Source of the DNA: Diphasiastrum complanatum
Lineage: Eukaryota > Streptophyta > Lycopodiopsida > Lycopodiales > Lycopodiaceae
Assembly (NCBI GenBank): GCA_029204225.1
Contig: CM055095.1
Span: 55,143,612 to 55,207,611, forward strand
Direction of reading: 5' to 3'
DNA length: 64,000 bases
Under the pieces are notes generated by a model that made no database searches, was not told the origin of the DNA, and saw nothing but the letters and a program-made list of their open reading frames with translations. Numbering within the stretch: the first letter of the stretch is position 1; every line of letters begins with the position of its first letter. Position numbers and translations under genes: made by a program. This document shows, piece after piece, positions 52,884-64,000 of the stretch.

Positions 52884-55800
52884 ACAATGACATGATATTT
52901 CTGACATTGATTATTATGTGCATCATACTTGCATTTATCCCTAACTAGCTCAGTAAGTTCTAAGATCCTGCTGCTGCTCCCAGTGTTATAGGCTCATTAA
53001 GTGGCATAATTTTACTCCGAAGGTAGAATGTCACATCACACTGAAGGTGGCAATTCTTTCTGCTGTATTGCAGGCTAGAAATAATTGTATATCTTAACAT
53101 GCTACTTTCCCATCAGCTTACATAACTTGGGCATAATTATGACCCACCCTATAATTCAACACTACCTTCCTGATGTGCAGTTTGGGAGAAGACTACACAA
53201 TTTCAACTCAAGAGAATAAATAGTTCATCCATACAAGAGAAAACAGAAAATTGCAGAACATAAGAGAGTGTTGATAGTGTTTTGCTCAAATAGCAATTCT
53301 GTTCACAATATTTATTTTGTTTTGATCTATCAATATTTGGTCCACACGGTTTTTAAGCCTGTTGATAAGATGTTACATCAGTAAATCTCTGTACATAATT
53401 TTAGTGATAAAAAAAAGGAAAAAATGTTGAAGGCCAAGGGCGGCAATATCTTGGATCTTGATGATAAATAGATTTTTTAATAGACAAGTTAGACATTATT
53501 AGGTCCATTGGCTTTGTACATCACAAATGTTTATAATGGGGACCAAGCTTTTCATTGTGTCAGAAGACTAATAGGTTCTTGAAAACCAATGAGAAAAATG
53601 AATTGAGCTTAAGGTAATTCTCCCAAGATTCTCTCGTGATTGGTTGTAGGTAACCTTGATGAGGAACTAGATATGGAGTTTTGGCCAAGAACGTAGTGTA
53701 ATTTGGAATACATTGCAATTTAACTTGGTGTAGACCAAGGTGAATATGTAATGTAATTGACAATCAAGTGTAAAAGCCATATTGATAGACGTGGTAGTGT
53801 CATGACTTCAATGCATATAAATATGAGCAAGTCACCTAGTGAATGTTGAATGAAAGAATTATAACTTTGTATGAAATGTCTTTGACATAATTTGATCTTT
53901 TATAATGTCGTCAAATCCATATACCAACAGAAACTCCCAAAGCATAGCCACACATACACACATTGTGTGTGTTTGGGCGCGCGCGCGTGCGTGCATGTAT
54001 TAATTGATTTATTATTTTTTCTAGAGACTACGGGTATATAAGAGGAGAATACAATGGAATTTTTATACACGCGTGTGTGTGCGCGTGCATGCGTGTGTGT
54101 GTGTGCGTGCGCTTGTGTATCGATTGATTTATTATTTTTTCCAGAGACTAAGGGTATACAACAGGAGAATACAATGGAATTTTTTACATAAGCTATTTGT
54201 CTTTGAAAAATTGCGAGTAAGAAGAGAGGTGAAGAAATTGAAAAAGCTTATCTTGTAAACTACATAATTGAAGGCTCTTGGGTGGGGATGGATGGCTGAA
54301 AAGATTTATGTTTCTCTTGTTGGTAGAGAGAGAAACTATCATGATGATTTCAAAAAATTGTGAAGAATAATTCTAAAACGTAGTTGTAAAAAATAATATT
54401 CACCCCTTTTGCTTTCAAACTACACACTTCAACACTTTTTCTAGTGAGTTATTAAAAATTGTACACAATTCCTCTTTTTGATGTTTATGGTCATGGTAGT
54501 AGAACATGTTTTGCTTCTTCTCAATAGTAAATGCTCTCAAATATGACTAGGATCTAGATCTCAAATATTCTATGATATTTTTCTTAGATTTTGAATACAA
54601 ATTACCAAATTTGTTAATAGCATCTTATGAGGAACACAACCAATAAAATAAGCAATATATAATGCCTCACTAAATATTGTAGATTTTCTTTGTAGTCTTA
54701 GTCATGAAATTATATATATTTTTGTTCTTCGCAATAATCGCATCTACCTCTTGGATGTTGCTAGGTTGTCCTATTACCAAGTATAATTGTTTTGGTCTTG
54801 TCAATAAGTCACAACATTGGCCTACTACTCGAGAATGGGATCCCTATGAATTTTCTAATTGGGTTTAGTCAATGTTCTCAAATTTCATTCAATAATTGTT
54901 GGCTTTTTATGAAAGAATGCTCATTATCACCACCTCCAAAGCAACTAATTTGTTTAATAGTTGCGGGCATTAACATGAAATAATGCTCATATTATCACCA
55001 CCACCAAAGCAACTACACTAAAGAATGTACCCTGTGACCCAATTTTTCCTGATTGATGGCAAATTTGCAATATTTAACCATACTTTGAGGTGATACTTGA
55101 AGCATGTGTTTATTCATGGTAATGTTTGGGAGTTGCTTTTGCCATTTGTTGAAGTTAGCTTCAATAATCTAGTAAAACAATATATCTCCAATTTATTTTG
55201 CTCTCACACAATATATGGTGGCCTCTCACATGTCCCATTAATGTACAATTTCCCGCTTCATAGCTTTTGTTATTTATTCTCGAGCACATAAGAAATCAAA
55301 TAAATGCAAGGCTTCATGATTGCAAATTTCTTAACATAATAGGTATTAATTAGCCATGAGCCAAGTGTTCCACCTTTAGCCTCTATGCTAATTTAAAGCC
55401 ATTTGTGCTGAACTTAAGGAATTATGGTAATTTAACCTGTCTTCCTCTTCACGGATCCATAAATAATGATCAATGACACAGGATTTTCAAGCCGAATATT
55501 CTTGCAGAACTTCTGGAATATCTGATTCTTGATCCAAGGTTTTCACTGGTCATTCATGATCCAACCAAATATCTGGCATTTTTCCACTTACAATTTTGAG
55601 ATCGTAGCTCCAAAGTCACACTCACATATAAGGATTTGTGATTTGAAGTCAAACGAGTTCTGAGATTTTCCGACTCTCAATTTTCAATTGGCAGTCTAGA
55701 ATAGCACTTTTGAAATCTTGAAATTGCACCCACAAAAAATAATCTCTTTGTGAAATTTGTTAAGCTCCTTAATCAAGTATTTTTATGTAAGACTTGTAGG

Positions 55801-56627
55801 TAGCCACATTTTTCCAGAAGATCAGAAGCCAATGTGTGGTTGACTGACTGGTGGGATTGTAACTGAAGATGCCATTAAACAAAATATTTTGGGAAGTTGG
55901 ACTGCGTGCCTACACTAAATTTATCCTCAGGTCAGTGAAAAATAATGCGCATATGCACAGAGTCTTTCATGCACATGCTCTCATACAAAAGTAGCAACAT
56001 TTTTAAACACACACAACTTTCAGATGGAAATTGGTTCAATCTGCAGGAAAGCAAATAAATATATATCGTAATGGTCACAGTCAAGTACGTAAGTACTAAC
56101 TAAAAGGTTCCAACTTTGATCCACATCCAGTCCTTACAAATGTGAGTCCGCTGCAGTAGTTTGTTGTATACATGGTTCAAGACTTCAATTTTACACTTTA
56201 AATTGAGATGCATATTATACATATTATAGTGGCATTTTTTGTGAGTCTGTTTAAAATCTAGCTCTTTCAAGCCAAATGGGCTTTTGCAACGTTTGCATCT
56301 AACATTTGACAAAAAATTGCCTCTTAGCTGTCACTGCCAACACCTTGCTAACTGGAATCCTTAAAATGGATTACGAAGCAAAACTGCCAATGTAGACCAC
56401 AACTTTCATGTTCTAAGGATGCAGATTACCTGCTTGGATAGCATCAAGGCACATGAATATATGTTAAATGGATTAAATTTGCAGCCCATGATTCCCTTAT
56501 TATGGAAGGAAAAATGTTTGGTTTTATCACCAGTGAGTGAGAGACTGAGATTGTATTTTGCTCATCCCATATAACAGCTACCCCTCAGGTTTATCAGAGC
56601 AGTTGTTTGCGCTCTGAATTTTGAAAG
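52884..56627. other. Intergenic region between the convergent RER1 and ARM/TOG genes
   Basis: AT-rich and non-coding. It holds a two-copy tandem duplication with alternating CG/TG tracts at 53960-54187. Both genes end towards this interval, so it contains both 3' ends; poly(A) signals were not fixed. Confidence 0.6.
53960..54187. repeat. Two-copy tandem duplication with purine-pyrimidine alternation
   Basis: Each copy of about 115 bp has an alternating tract (gcgcgcgcgtgcgtgcatgt; gtgtgtgcgcgtgcatgcgt), then gattgatttattattttttc, agagacta-gggtata and ggagaatacaatggaatttt. The second half is nearly identical between copies; the alternating tract varies. Confidence 0.85.
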
Positions 56628-59600
56628 CTAGGATGGAGATATAGAGGAACCATTACAGGTAATACGCAAAATAGCATGTGCAGCTGTTGGTGCCAATATG
56701 CTAGCACAATATTGCTCCCATCCATCTGGCTGATATAATGTAGCATTAACATCTGGTTCTTCGTTACTTGGAGTGATCTGCTTGTACGCCCCATGAAGTT
56801 CAAAAACTAGCTTGCGAGCAGCTTCCCGGGCTTCAGGAAGCTGGTCATTTACCTGTGCAGCTGCTAATTGTATCAGAGGTTCCAACCCATAATCTTTAAT
56901 TCCATGGACTCCCTGGAGAAAAAATAGTAAAAATGTTGTTAAGTTCACATTTAAAGCTCAGAGCTATCAGAATCCATCCATCTTTAGGATCAAAGCTTAT
57001 AAAATGCCCTAAAACTGTTGAAGCATCAACTCAATCAATCAACGTACAGGATTTAATAGGGTATTGTCACATTTGAAATGAGTGATTTGTTTAAAACATG
57101 AATTAATCGATTGTAACAGATACACCATCACAATTGTACTATCATTGCTGCGAATAGTGCTGAAGATTAACATACAAGAAACCAAAAACCATGGATATCT
57201 ACAATCTGACCACCATTCATCTGATGTGGACTAACTAGGTCCTAAAAGGACAACGAATAAAACAACTTGCATGCTGGAATCCTTATAACTGCGAAAGGTT
57301 GGCAAGCTATACAAGAGATACATGTGGGTTATCTCTGCAGCAAACAAATATATCTGTGACTACCTATATCTACACACACACACACACATATATATATATA
57401 CATATGTCATAGATAACCATTCTGAACCAAAAAGTTTGGAACACTCCATTCTACATGCAGAAAGATACACATTTTGTACATAACCAACATGTTTTTTTAA
57501 TTTGTAAAAAAACATCTTAATCCTGATCTCACCCTATTTAGTATCAGCACATTTTGGAAGGGGGGTGAGATTGGGAGGTATCAATATCGATCCAAATCAT
57601 CTCAAAATGCATCTTGATTGTCATGCAGAGTACAAGAATAAATTTCTTTGCTGTCATTAGCTTCCCTTTAATGTAATTGTTACAGTATTGATCCAAATTA
57701 CCTCAAACTTGACAAACGCATCTTGATCGTGCAAAGTATGACAGCGAGTTTCTTTGCTGTCATCCGGTTCTGTTTAGTGTATTTTTTTTTGTATGTTGGT
57801 TATGTGTTTTTTCCAAAAGATTGATGGGGACATCAGTTACGGGCAATTATTTAGGCAGTAGGCTGATATCAATTCACCCCTCCCCAGCACCGTTAGCTCA
57901 TTCATCGTCACTTTGCTTTCAATTTCTGTGCATTTTGTTCGGTGGCTTAGGTTAGGTTACTTCTTTCAAGGTTAAGGGGGTGGGGGTGGGGGGGGGGGGG
58001 TAGGAGTGTGTTAGTTGGGGTCTAAGGTTTAGGGCTTCAACCTCTTCGCTTATAGCCATGTCGGACAACACAATTCCAGTCAGGTAAAGTCTATGTTTAA
58101 GGGTTTGTATGCCACTTTTTCAGGGCTATTGCAGTTTCTGAATCTTTTTTTTTGGTTTAGGAGGACATAGAAAACAGCCACTATGGCAGTTCCAATGCTA
58201 AATGCTAGCACTGTCACTATTCAGCCAAGAGTTCTCAAGCACCTTGACCAGGATGAGGGCTATCTTATTGCCGGAAATGACAGTCAAGTTGTTGGCATAT
58301 GTATCTGTCTACCATATGGTATCAAATGCAGATTGCAAAGCTCCCCCAATAGCAGCTCCTAAAGCTCCCACAGTAGCAATTGTCTAGAGCTCTTGCAGCA
58401 GCAAACAGGGTCATCATGACTAGCAGGTGCTCTGCTTAGCAACATAGATCGAGCACCATCAAGGCAGGGCACGGGCACTTTTTCCAATAGAAACCAACAG
58501 CAACTCCCAACCCTAGGCTGCAAGAACCTCAGGCAGGCACCCCCTTCCACCAATCCACCATCCTCCTTTGCTGCAACATCCAGGCCATCCTCCTCTACTG
58601 CAACCCCCATCATCATCACCAGCACTTCCACCTCCACCCATGCCACCTTTCGGCGGCACCTTCCATAAAAAATAACAGTGGAGAAGTTGATGGACCCAGT
58701 GATCAAAGAAAATTCCCAAATATCAACATTGACCAATATGATATCGTCCGTAACTTCCCCTACTAAAAAAATAGCCCTCGATGTGGGCAGAGCAGAATTT
58801 ATAGAAAAGACAGCTATTGTAATAATCCTCAAGTCGATAGCCCTTGCAACTAAATTAAGGATCTTCTGACACCTTCGATTGTATAGTAGCAACAAGAGCT
58901 TGAGCCTACTCTTGTGAAAGTGCAATGTGAACAAAAACATCAATAAGCTTCCATGTAGCCTCATCAATAGGATCTCCATCCCGCTGATCTAAAAACACCA
59001 TCTGAGGTCAACATTGTCTCTAGTGTATCCAGTATTATCCATGCCTAGATGTATTCAGTCTATAAGTCCTCCACACTACATAGAGCAACATCCATGACAA
59101 AAGTGGCAGATCTCTTGCAAGGACTTACAGCCTAAAAAGGACTCCAACTTTCAAGCATGTCTCTCAGCTACCTTTGCATTATATGGTTATAGGTCTATGT
59201 CCTTGCAAGTTAGACAATATATTGAACTAGATTAAAGAAGGAACTTCTGAATTTCTCATTCTTAATTATTTGACATATGACCACACTTTTGAGCTGGAAT
59301 TTTGAATGCATTTATTCTCAACAAACACACTACTACATTTCAAAAGAGGCGTAAACATTATGTTTCAAGAATCTGTAGACTCAGACTACTTTGTCACTAG
59401 AAAATATAGTAAAAAAAAAGAATCACTGCAAACCCCATCGACAGTGCATTGTGAAAAGAAGAGATCTACAAACAATCAAAAGGTTGATTTTACAAGTATT
59501 AAAAAGGATTTTCTACTTAGTCTAGAGAGAGGAGCGGAAGGGAGAGACAACTTCCTAGGATATAACTTGTGGTTCCAGAGATCACGTTTCCCAGTAAACG

Positions 59601-60885
59601 ATAGGTTAAAAAGAAAAGTACCAGCCTTGAAACACTCTTGCTGACACAAATGGCAGCCTTGGCCCGAACCCGTGGATTGCGGTGTGTGACGTAAGGTTCC
59701 AACTTTTGCAGCAAAGGATTTGGAGTAATCCATGTCGTCATTCCGAACAGTGCTCTTTCTGCTTCTTCGCAGACGAACTTCTTATCTTGTGATGCCTTCA
59801 ACAGTAGCTGCAACAGCTGTGAAAGGAAACATAATGGCCAATAAACGTTGAAAAGAACGGACAACATCTGGATACAAGAAATATTCTAAGAATCATTTAA
59901 AACCAGCTTCAATATATCACTTACTAAAAGAAGATAGCATACTTACTAGCGGGTCAAAAGTTTCCAGCAATTGATCCGAGTAAGCTTTCAATAAGTCGGC
60001 AGAGGTCATGATTGCTGTCTTACAGAGTGCACTCCTTGGGTTCTTCATAGCCTTGATAACCAAAGAGACAACAGCATTCCTGCTTTCCAAGCTTTCATAT
60101 CAGTAATTTGTAGCGTACGAATTTGAAGTGATATTGAATACCAAATTAGCAAGTTCGGGCAGATTAAGATACTGGCCACAACAAGACAAACTAATTCCAA
60201 ACACCATGCGCAATTTATTCAATTGAAATAAGATAAAATTGTGTTCACGACATGAAGGTCTCCTTCAATTGCCTTCAGGTGAACCTAACAGAAGTGCTAG
60301 CCGTTTTGAGCAGAGAGACTTACAGTATATCAACCATTTCCGAGGCATTGAAAATTGAAAGCTGTCGAACGTGATTGAGAGCTTCCAAAACCGTTAACCA
60401 TTCTTTCGAATCCAACCTGTGCAACAGCGTCTGCATCAATTGCGACATTCACATTTATTGAATGTGAGCATATTCTAAGCCAGTCATTTCATCGTGGCTT
60501 GCTGGCAACTGACAAGTAAAACAACCATTACAGCTTACTACGCCATATGCAGCAAAAAAGTCCAACTAAGGTCAGAACAGTGGAACGGTAAGTGACATAC
60601 AAGAAGGCTTTTTTCAACATCTCCTATTGGCGTCAGATCTTCAGAAGGAATGTACTCGATCTCTTGAGCAATTGGATCAGCAGGAGCTTCAAAGTGCCCA
60701 GAAAGACCTCCGCAAGAGACTTTAGATGCAATACTGCCGTTTGACCTGCTCACGCTCTGAATGGTATGTAGATTTTCGTCATTTGGGGGATCTAGCATTA
60801 CCTTCATGGTACCTTTCTTGATACAACTATTTCGCCTCTCGGACGGCAGAATAGAGTTGAGTTTCTTGACGGCGATATCTGACAT
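56628..60885 (-). CDS. ARM/HEAT (TOG-type) repeat protein, five coding exons
   Basis: Exons on the minus strand are 60885-60601, 60430-60324, 60079-59947, 59816-59622 and 56912-56628. All use GT-AG sites and the phases close exactly, giving about 334 aa plus a stop. The N-terminus (MSDIAVKKLNSILPSERRNS) is followed by a linker (EIEYIPSEDLTPIGDVEKSL). The helical repeat part comes next: LDSKEWLTVLEALNHVRQLS, VIKAMKNPRSALCKTAIMTS, LLQLLLKASQDKKFVCEEAE, EPYVTHRNPRVRAKAAICVS, then IQLAAAQVNDQLPEAREAAR. From memory this matches the plant family of Arabidopsis At4g15830 (ARM repeat superfamily), which resembles CLASP/TOGARAM TOG domains that bind tubulin. The function is inferred from that. Intron 4 is 2.7 kb and holds unrelated sequence. 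A 5' UTR exon near 61.7 kb is likely. All exons are open and conserved, so the gene appears functional. Confidence 0.9.
57976..58000 (+). repeat. G-rich run, potential G-quadruplex
   Basis: gggggtgggggtggg followed by an unbroken G run, within intron 4 of the ARM/TOG gene (template side for that gene). Confidence 0.7.
58055..58869 (+). pseudogene. Coding-like remnant inside intron 4 of the ARM/TOG gene
   Basis: atgtcggacaacacaattcc ends at a good donor, cagtcag|gtaaag (near 58083). A later frame starts MAVPMLNASTVTIQPRVLKH and LDQDEGYLIAGNDSQVVGIC. After two stops the same frame goes on as a Ser/Pro/Thr-rich stretch and then LMDPVIKENSQISTLTNMIS. On the opposite strand parts also look open. 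The strand and family are uncertain. It may be a retrocopy or an old transposon. Confidence 0.25.
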
Positions 60886-61663
60886 GAAGCCAACTGAACT
60901 TTCTGACCAAAAATAAACTCGATCAGACAATAAGACGCTCAGACTTTCAGAAACTATTCGAACAGAATTCCGGGGTGAAAGGTGAAGATCCAAGAACGGA
61001 AGCTAAAAAACTGCTTGTACAACTTATGGTAAAACGCCTATATATCTTGCCAGACGTAAAGCTTATAGGGATAGAAACAGAAGGCAATACGAGCAGCGAC
61101 CTGAGTTTATGGCTCGATTATCTACGGCATCGTAAGGGAAAACGAAAGAAAGAAACTAAATGAAATGAAGTGCGGGAATAGATCGTTGACGGAGATATAC
61201 AGATACCGACATGAAGCAACAGAAGATAATGCAGAACGCTTATAGATCTTCAAAGAGGTTAACTTAAGAATGCAAGATAAGCAAAGTTGAGCGGCTTTGA
61301 AATAACTAAGACTTAAGCAGAATCAAATGGATCTTTAAGGAGTAATTCAGGATGCGTAAGACAGGTAACATACGAGCAATACGAGGCAGCCAAAATAAAT
61401 GGCTCGAAAGCACTTGAATCATTTCGAAAGTAAATCTAGATTATGAAGAGAGGTAAAATGTCAACACATAACGAAGAAAGAAAACCTCTATCAGGCGAAA
61501 TGTAAAGCTCGAGGAAGAAGAATGCCAAGCGGGCAACACAAGACGACGCATACATAAACCAAGTCCTGCCATCAGATACAGGCTCCACATGCAAGAATGC
61601 CAGGGCCGGCACAGGGACGGGAGCTAAAGCCAGCAGAATAATGAGAAGAAATATCTTACATAC
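60886..61663 (-). other. 5' UTR intron of the ARM/TOG gene (proposed)
   Basis: A polypyrimidine acceptor, tttatttttggtcag|aaagttcag, lies at 60903/60902, 17 nt before the ATG at 60885. A consensus donor, ggcg|gtatgtaag, lies at 61664/61663. Together they define an intron of about 760 bp upstream of the start codon. Confidence 0.6.
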
Positions 61664-61850
61664 CGCCAACAACGGCATATGCTAAGATTCCCAACGCTGC
61701 TCCATTGCACACTTCACGAGATGCTGTGTCGAACCAGCAAAGAACTGGTGCTTATCACTGAGCATCACACTACCGATCTGAGACGCCCGACGTCCATGGC
61801 AGGCTCACGCGAGCATTCAAGATCCAGCATGTTCCGATCCAAATCCAAGC
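61664..61850 (-). other. Putative 5' UTR exon of the ARM/TOG gene with an upstream ORF
   Basis: The exon ends at the strong donor near 61664. It contains a short ORF starting MLSDKHQFFAGSTQ and ending at a TAG 27 codons later, and another near MDVGRLRSVV. The upstream limit (transcription start) is not visible; about 61850 is a guess. If no stop intervened, the last frame of this exon would also join in phase to the coding exon, so an N-terminal extension cannot be excluded, though no ATG is seen in that frame. Confidence 0.45.
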
Positions 61851-62004
61851 AAAAAAGACAGCAAAACGAAAGGCAAGGATTCAAGGAAGAAAGATACGAA
61901 GAAGCTACGCTAACGCTGGTCTAATCTAGCTAGCTACCTGGCTATCCATATTTAGTTGCAGGTTTGCCTTCGAGAAAAGGGCCCAAGGGCTCGCCAAAAT
62001 AGCG

Positions 62005-62110
62005 GGCCCCACAACATATAGAGGAACATCCGCCAACTACAAGCCGATAAATTTAGCAGGACATCCGCCAACTACATATAGAGGGACATACGTCAACTAT
62101 ATCAACTTCC
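62005..62110. repeat. Degenerate short tandem units
   Basis: Variants of ggacatccgccaactacata followed by tagagg recur at about 62020, 62060 and 62085. Related pieces lie near 62530-62590. Confidence 0.6.
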
Positions 62111-62244
62111 AAGTACATAAGAGGAATGGGCCTGGCCTCCTAGGTTTGAATATACTGAATGTTCCACCCAAAATTACATGAGCTCGTAGGGCGAGCAAGA
62201 TTTTGAGCAGAATCTAGCAAAAACACCGGAACCATCCTCCTCGG

Positions 62245-62377
62245 TGTGGTGTGGTGTAGTGGTAGAGGGTTCTTGGTGTGGTGTGATGTGGTGTGGTGTG
62301 GTGGTAGAGGGTTCTTGGTGTGGGATCGATCACCCAAGTTCAAACCTCACCCACACGTGGGCGGTGTTAAAAAAAAA
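62245..62377 (+). mobile_element. SINE-like tRNA-derived element
   Basis: A pol III A-box-like tggtagagggtt occurs twice (about 62260 and 62302) in a duplicated 40-bp segment. A B-box-like agttcaaacct lies at 62337-62347, and an A9 tail ends at 62377. The order and spacing (about 35 bp between the second A box and the B box) fit a short tRNA-derived SINE. No target-site duplication was confirmed. Confidence 0.55.
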
Positions 62378-62379
62378 CA

Positions 62380-64000
62380 TCCATCAAGCCCCAAAGAATT
62401 GAATTTTGGGTGGAATTAACCACAATCCTTGACAAGTCCCACGACTAATCGAAAGTCTAATTTTCACAATTTTTTTCGTAAAAAATTGAAAGTTAATTTT
62501 GAAATAAGCCTAATGTTAGAGAAATTTAGCAAAACATCCATCGACTACAAGCCGAGATATCTAGAAAACCATCCTCCAATTGCATATAGAGAAATTTGGC
62601 TAGGTTTGAGTCCATTCCACCAGAACCGACGAGCTTAGTGGGACAAGTCAAAGTATTTTGGCGTGGAATCGGACAAAATTCATCGGGCATTCACAAGCAC
62701 CATAGGGCAAGCCGAGAATTTTGGGTGGAATTGGGCAAAATCTAGCAGGTCCCACCATGCAATGATGAATTGAAATTTTCATACTGTAAGTTACTCTTAT
62801 ATTAAGCCTAGCAAGTCAACGATATCGTATCTCCTAAGGAGCACATATTGGTAAACGACATGGCGGTGACATCTTAACCATTTAGTGCAAAATGGTTTCA
62901 CTTGTGAAACTATAATGGATAGATCAACAACCATGGCCTTAGAGGTTCAATCTGGTGTTGGGTAATATTACGTAAGTCTAGAAATGAACAGTGAATATCA
63001 ACACTCAAAAAGTATATTTTCCTTAAAGAATTAATCGCTACAAATAATTGTGAGTATATGGTTGGCTAATAATTGTTGATATGTATTGATAACCAACCTT
63101 ATACCCTGTAGATAACATCCAAGCATTAAGATGTTTGCAAATATTCATAACTCGCGAGTAAGTCAATATAGAAAGTTTTCACATACCTGTAACCGGGGAT
63201 TATATGTAGCTCAAAAAAAGGCAATAATTTAGATATGTGAGTAAACAATATACCTTGAATTGGTCCCATGCTCATAAATCTCCAAAAAATAAAACAAGCC
63301 AATCGTTAAAATTGGCCAACATTTCAACTTTTAATTTCAAGGTTTTATATATGGCTCAGTTTAAATGGAATAAATATGTATTTATTGTTGTAGAATTCTT
63401 ATCAAATTATGCTTTCTAAGAATATTCAAGCATCATGAAGTAGTCGAATATATAAGTTTGCTTGTTTAAGTACATGAATGTAGTATATACAATAGATTGA
63501 TATCAATAATTGGAACATGTAGTTGTTTTTTAGTAGGTAAGATTGTTGGCAAAGTTGGGTCGAGAGCTCACACAACATGCTTATGTAGTGTGCTATTGTA
63601 CCTTATCTTTGCATTATGGCAACTAAGAATGTTGGCAAAGTCAGGTTGAGCCCCTCAGGGCAAGAGACAAATGACCCACAATCTTATTTGCCATAATGGC
63701 ATAGACTTGGCACATTTTGTAATATTACTAGTTCTTGCATAATGAGATGTTTTATGAAACCCATAATGAGAATTCTGCTAAATAATACTTCACCAAAGTC
63801 TTCAAAAAGACGATAAGTGATTTTACGGATTTAAAATCAACTCATCAGTTTATTAGAAGTATGAGAGGGTCAAAACGAGAATTCTACTAAGTAATATTTC
63901 ACAAAGTCTTCAAAAAGATGACAAGTTATCTTATGAATTTAAAATCAACTTAACAAATTTTTTGGTATTTTCTAAAGAGAAATATTTTATAAGTTAAATG
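62380..64000. other. Intergenic end of the window
   Basis: AT-rich, with no coding signal. A segment of about 78 bp is repeated at about 63768-63847 and 63879-63955. Confidence 0.55.
63768..63955. repeat. Two-copy direct repeat
   Basis: Shared blocks are gagaattctgctaaataata, caaagtcttcaaaaagacga and atttaaaatcaact. The copies begin at about 63768 and 63879 and differ at several bases. More copies may lie beyond the window. Confidence 0.75.

Noticed and set aside
58359-58979. 206-codon minus-strand frame in the ARM/TOG intron
   Set aside because: Composition is low-complexity (Val/Gly/Met runs) and no homologous domain was recognised. The frame is probably open by chance.
61436-61678. Minus-strand frame starting MPLLAVCKIFLLIILLALAP, like a signal peptide
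   Set aside because: A consensus splice donor lies just after its first five codons, and the rest lies in the proposed leader intron. No conserved domain was seen.

Overview
This window is plant nuclear DNA from a large, repeat-rich genome. It holds plant-type Ty1/copia and Ty3/gypsy retrotransposons, a hAT remnant and long (GA)n, (AT)n and (GT)n microsatellites. Its few host genes are split by GT-AG introns, one of them about 4.9 kb long. A seed plant, probably an angiosperm, fits. I cannot name the species.

Layout. 1-2801: 3' half of a copia element with its 3' LTR. 2802-9840: intergenic DNA with a decayed SNF4/PV42-like CBS-domain gene (4799-5190) and an unrecognised coding-like locus with a promoter-like start (7816-9838). 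11.6-18.4 kb: an unexplained block. It holds a tandem repeat, a broken plus-strand gene with a transposase-like C-terminus, two unrecognised minus-strand genes, a divergent intronless histone-H3-like gene with an in-frame stop, and a family of short GC-rich repeats around the H3-like gene. 18.7-34.8 kb: nested copia and gag-only retroelements. They include an LTR with internal retroelement sequence on both sides, a defective copia element with a triplicated integrase segment, a 25-bp minisatellite, and an inverted LTR whose TATA region has become 100 bp of (AT)n. 34.8-45.8 kb: Ty3/gypsy material on the minus strand (gag; pol; an extra ORF after integrase). It is interrupted by a complete solo LTR with a target-site duplication, by a truncated inverted relative of that LTR, and by a hAT transposase fragment between microsatellites.

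46.0-61.9 kb is the genic part. A plus-strand RER1 homologue (46996-52883, four exons) has an amber codon where the family has lysine, 20 codons before the expected end. A minus-strand ARM/TOG-repeat gene (60885-56628, five coding exons, about 334 aa) reads intact through every splice phase and appears to have a 5' UTR exon near 61.7 kb. These two genes converge. The last 2 kb contain a SINE-like tRNA-derived repeat and degenerate short repeats.

No bacterial operon, CRISPR array, rRNA or convincing tRNA gene was seen. The retroelement genes form replication modules (gag, protease, integrase, RT, RNase H), most of them broken. The host genes suggest housekeeping roles: ER/Golgi retrieval for RER1 and probable microtubule binding for the ARM/TOG protein. 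The part least explained by known families is 11.9-18.3 kb.
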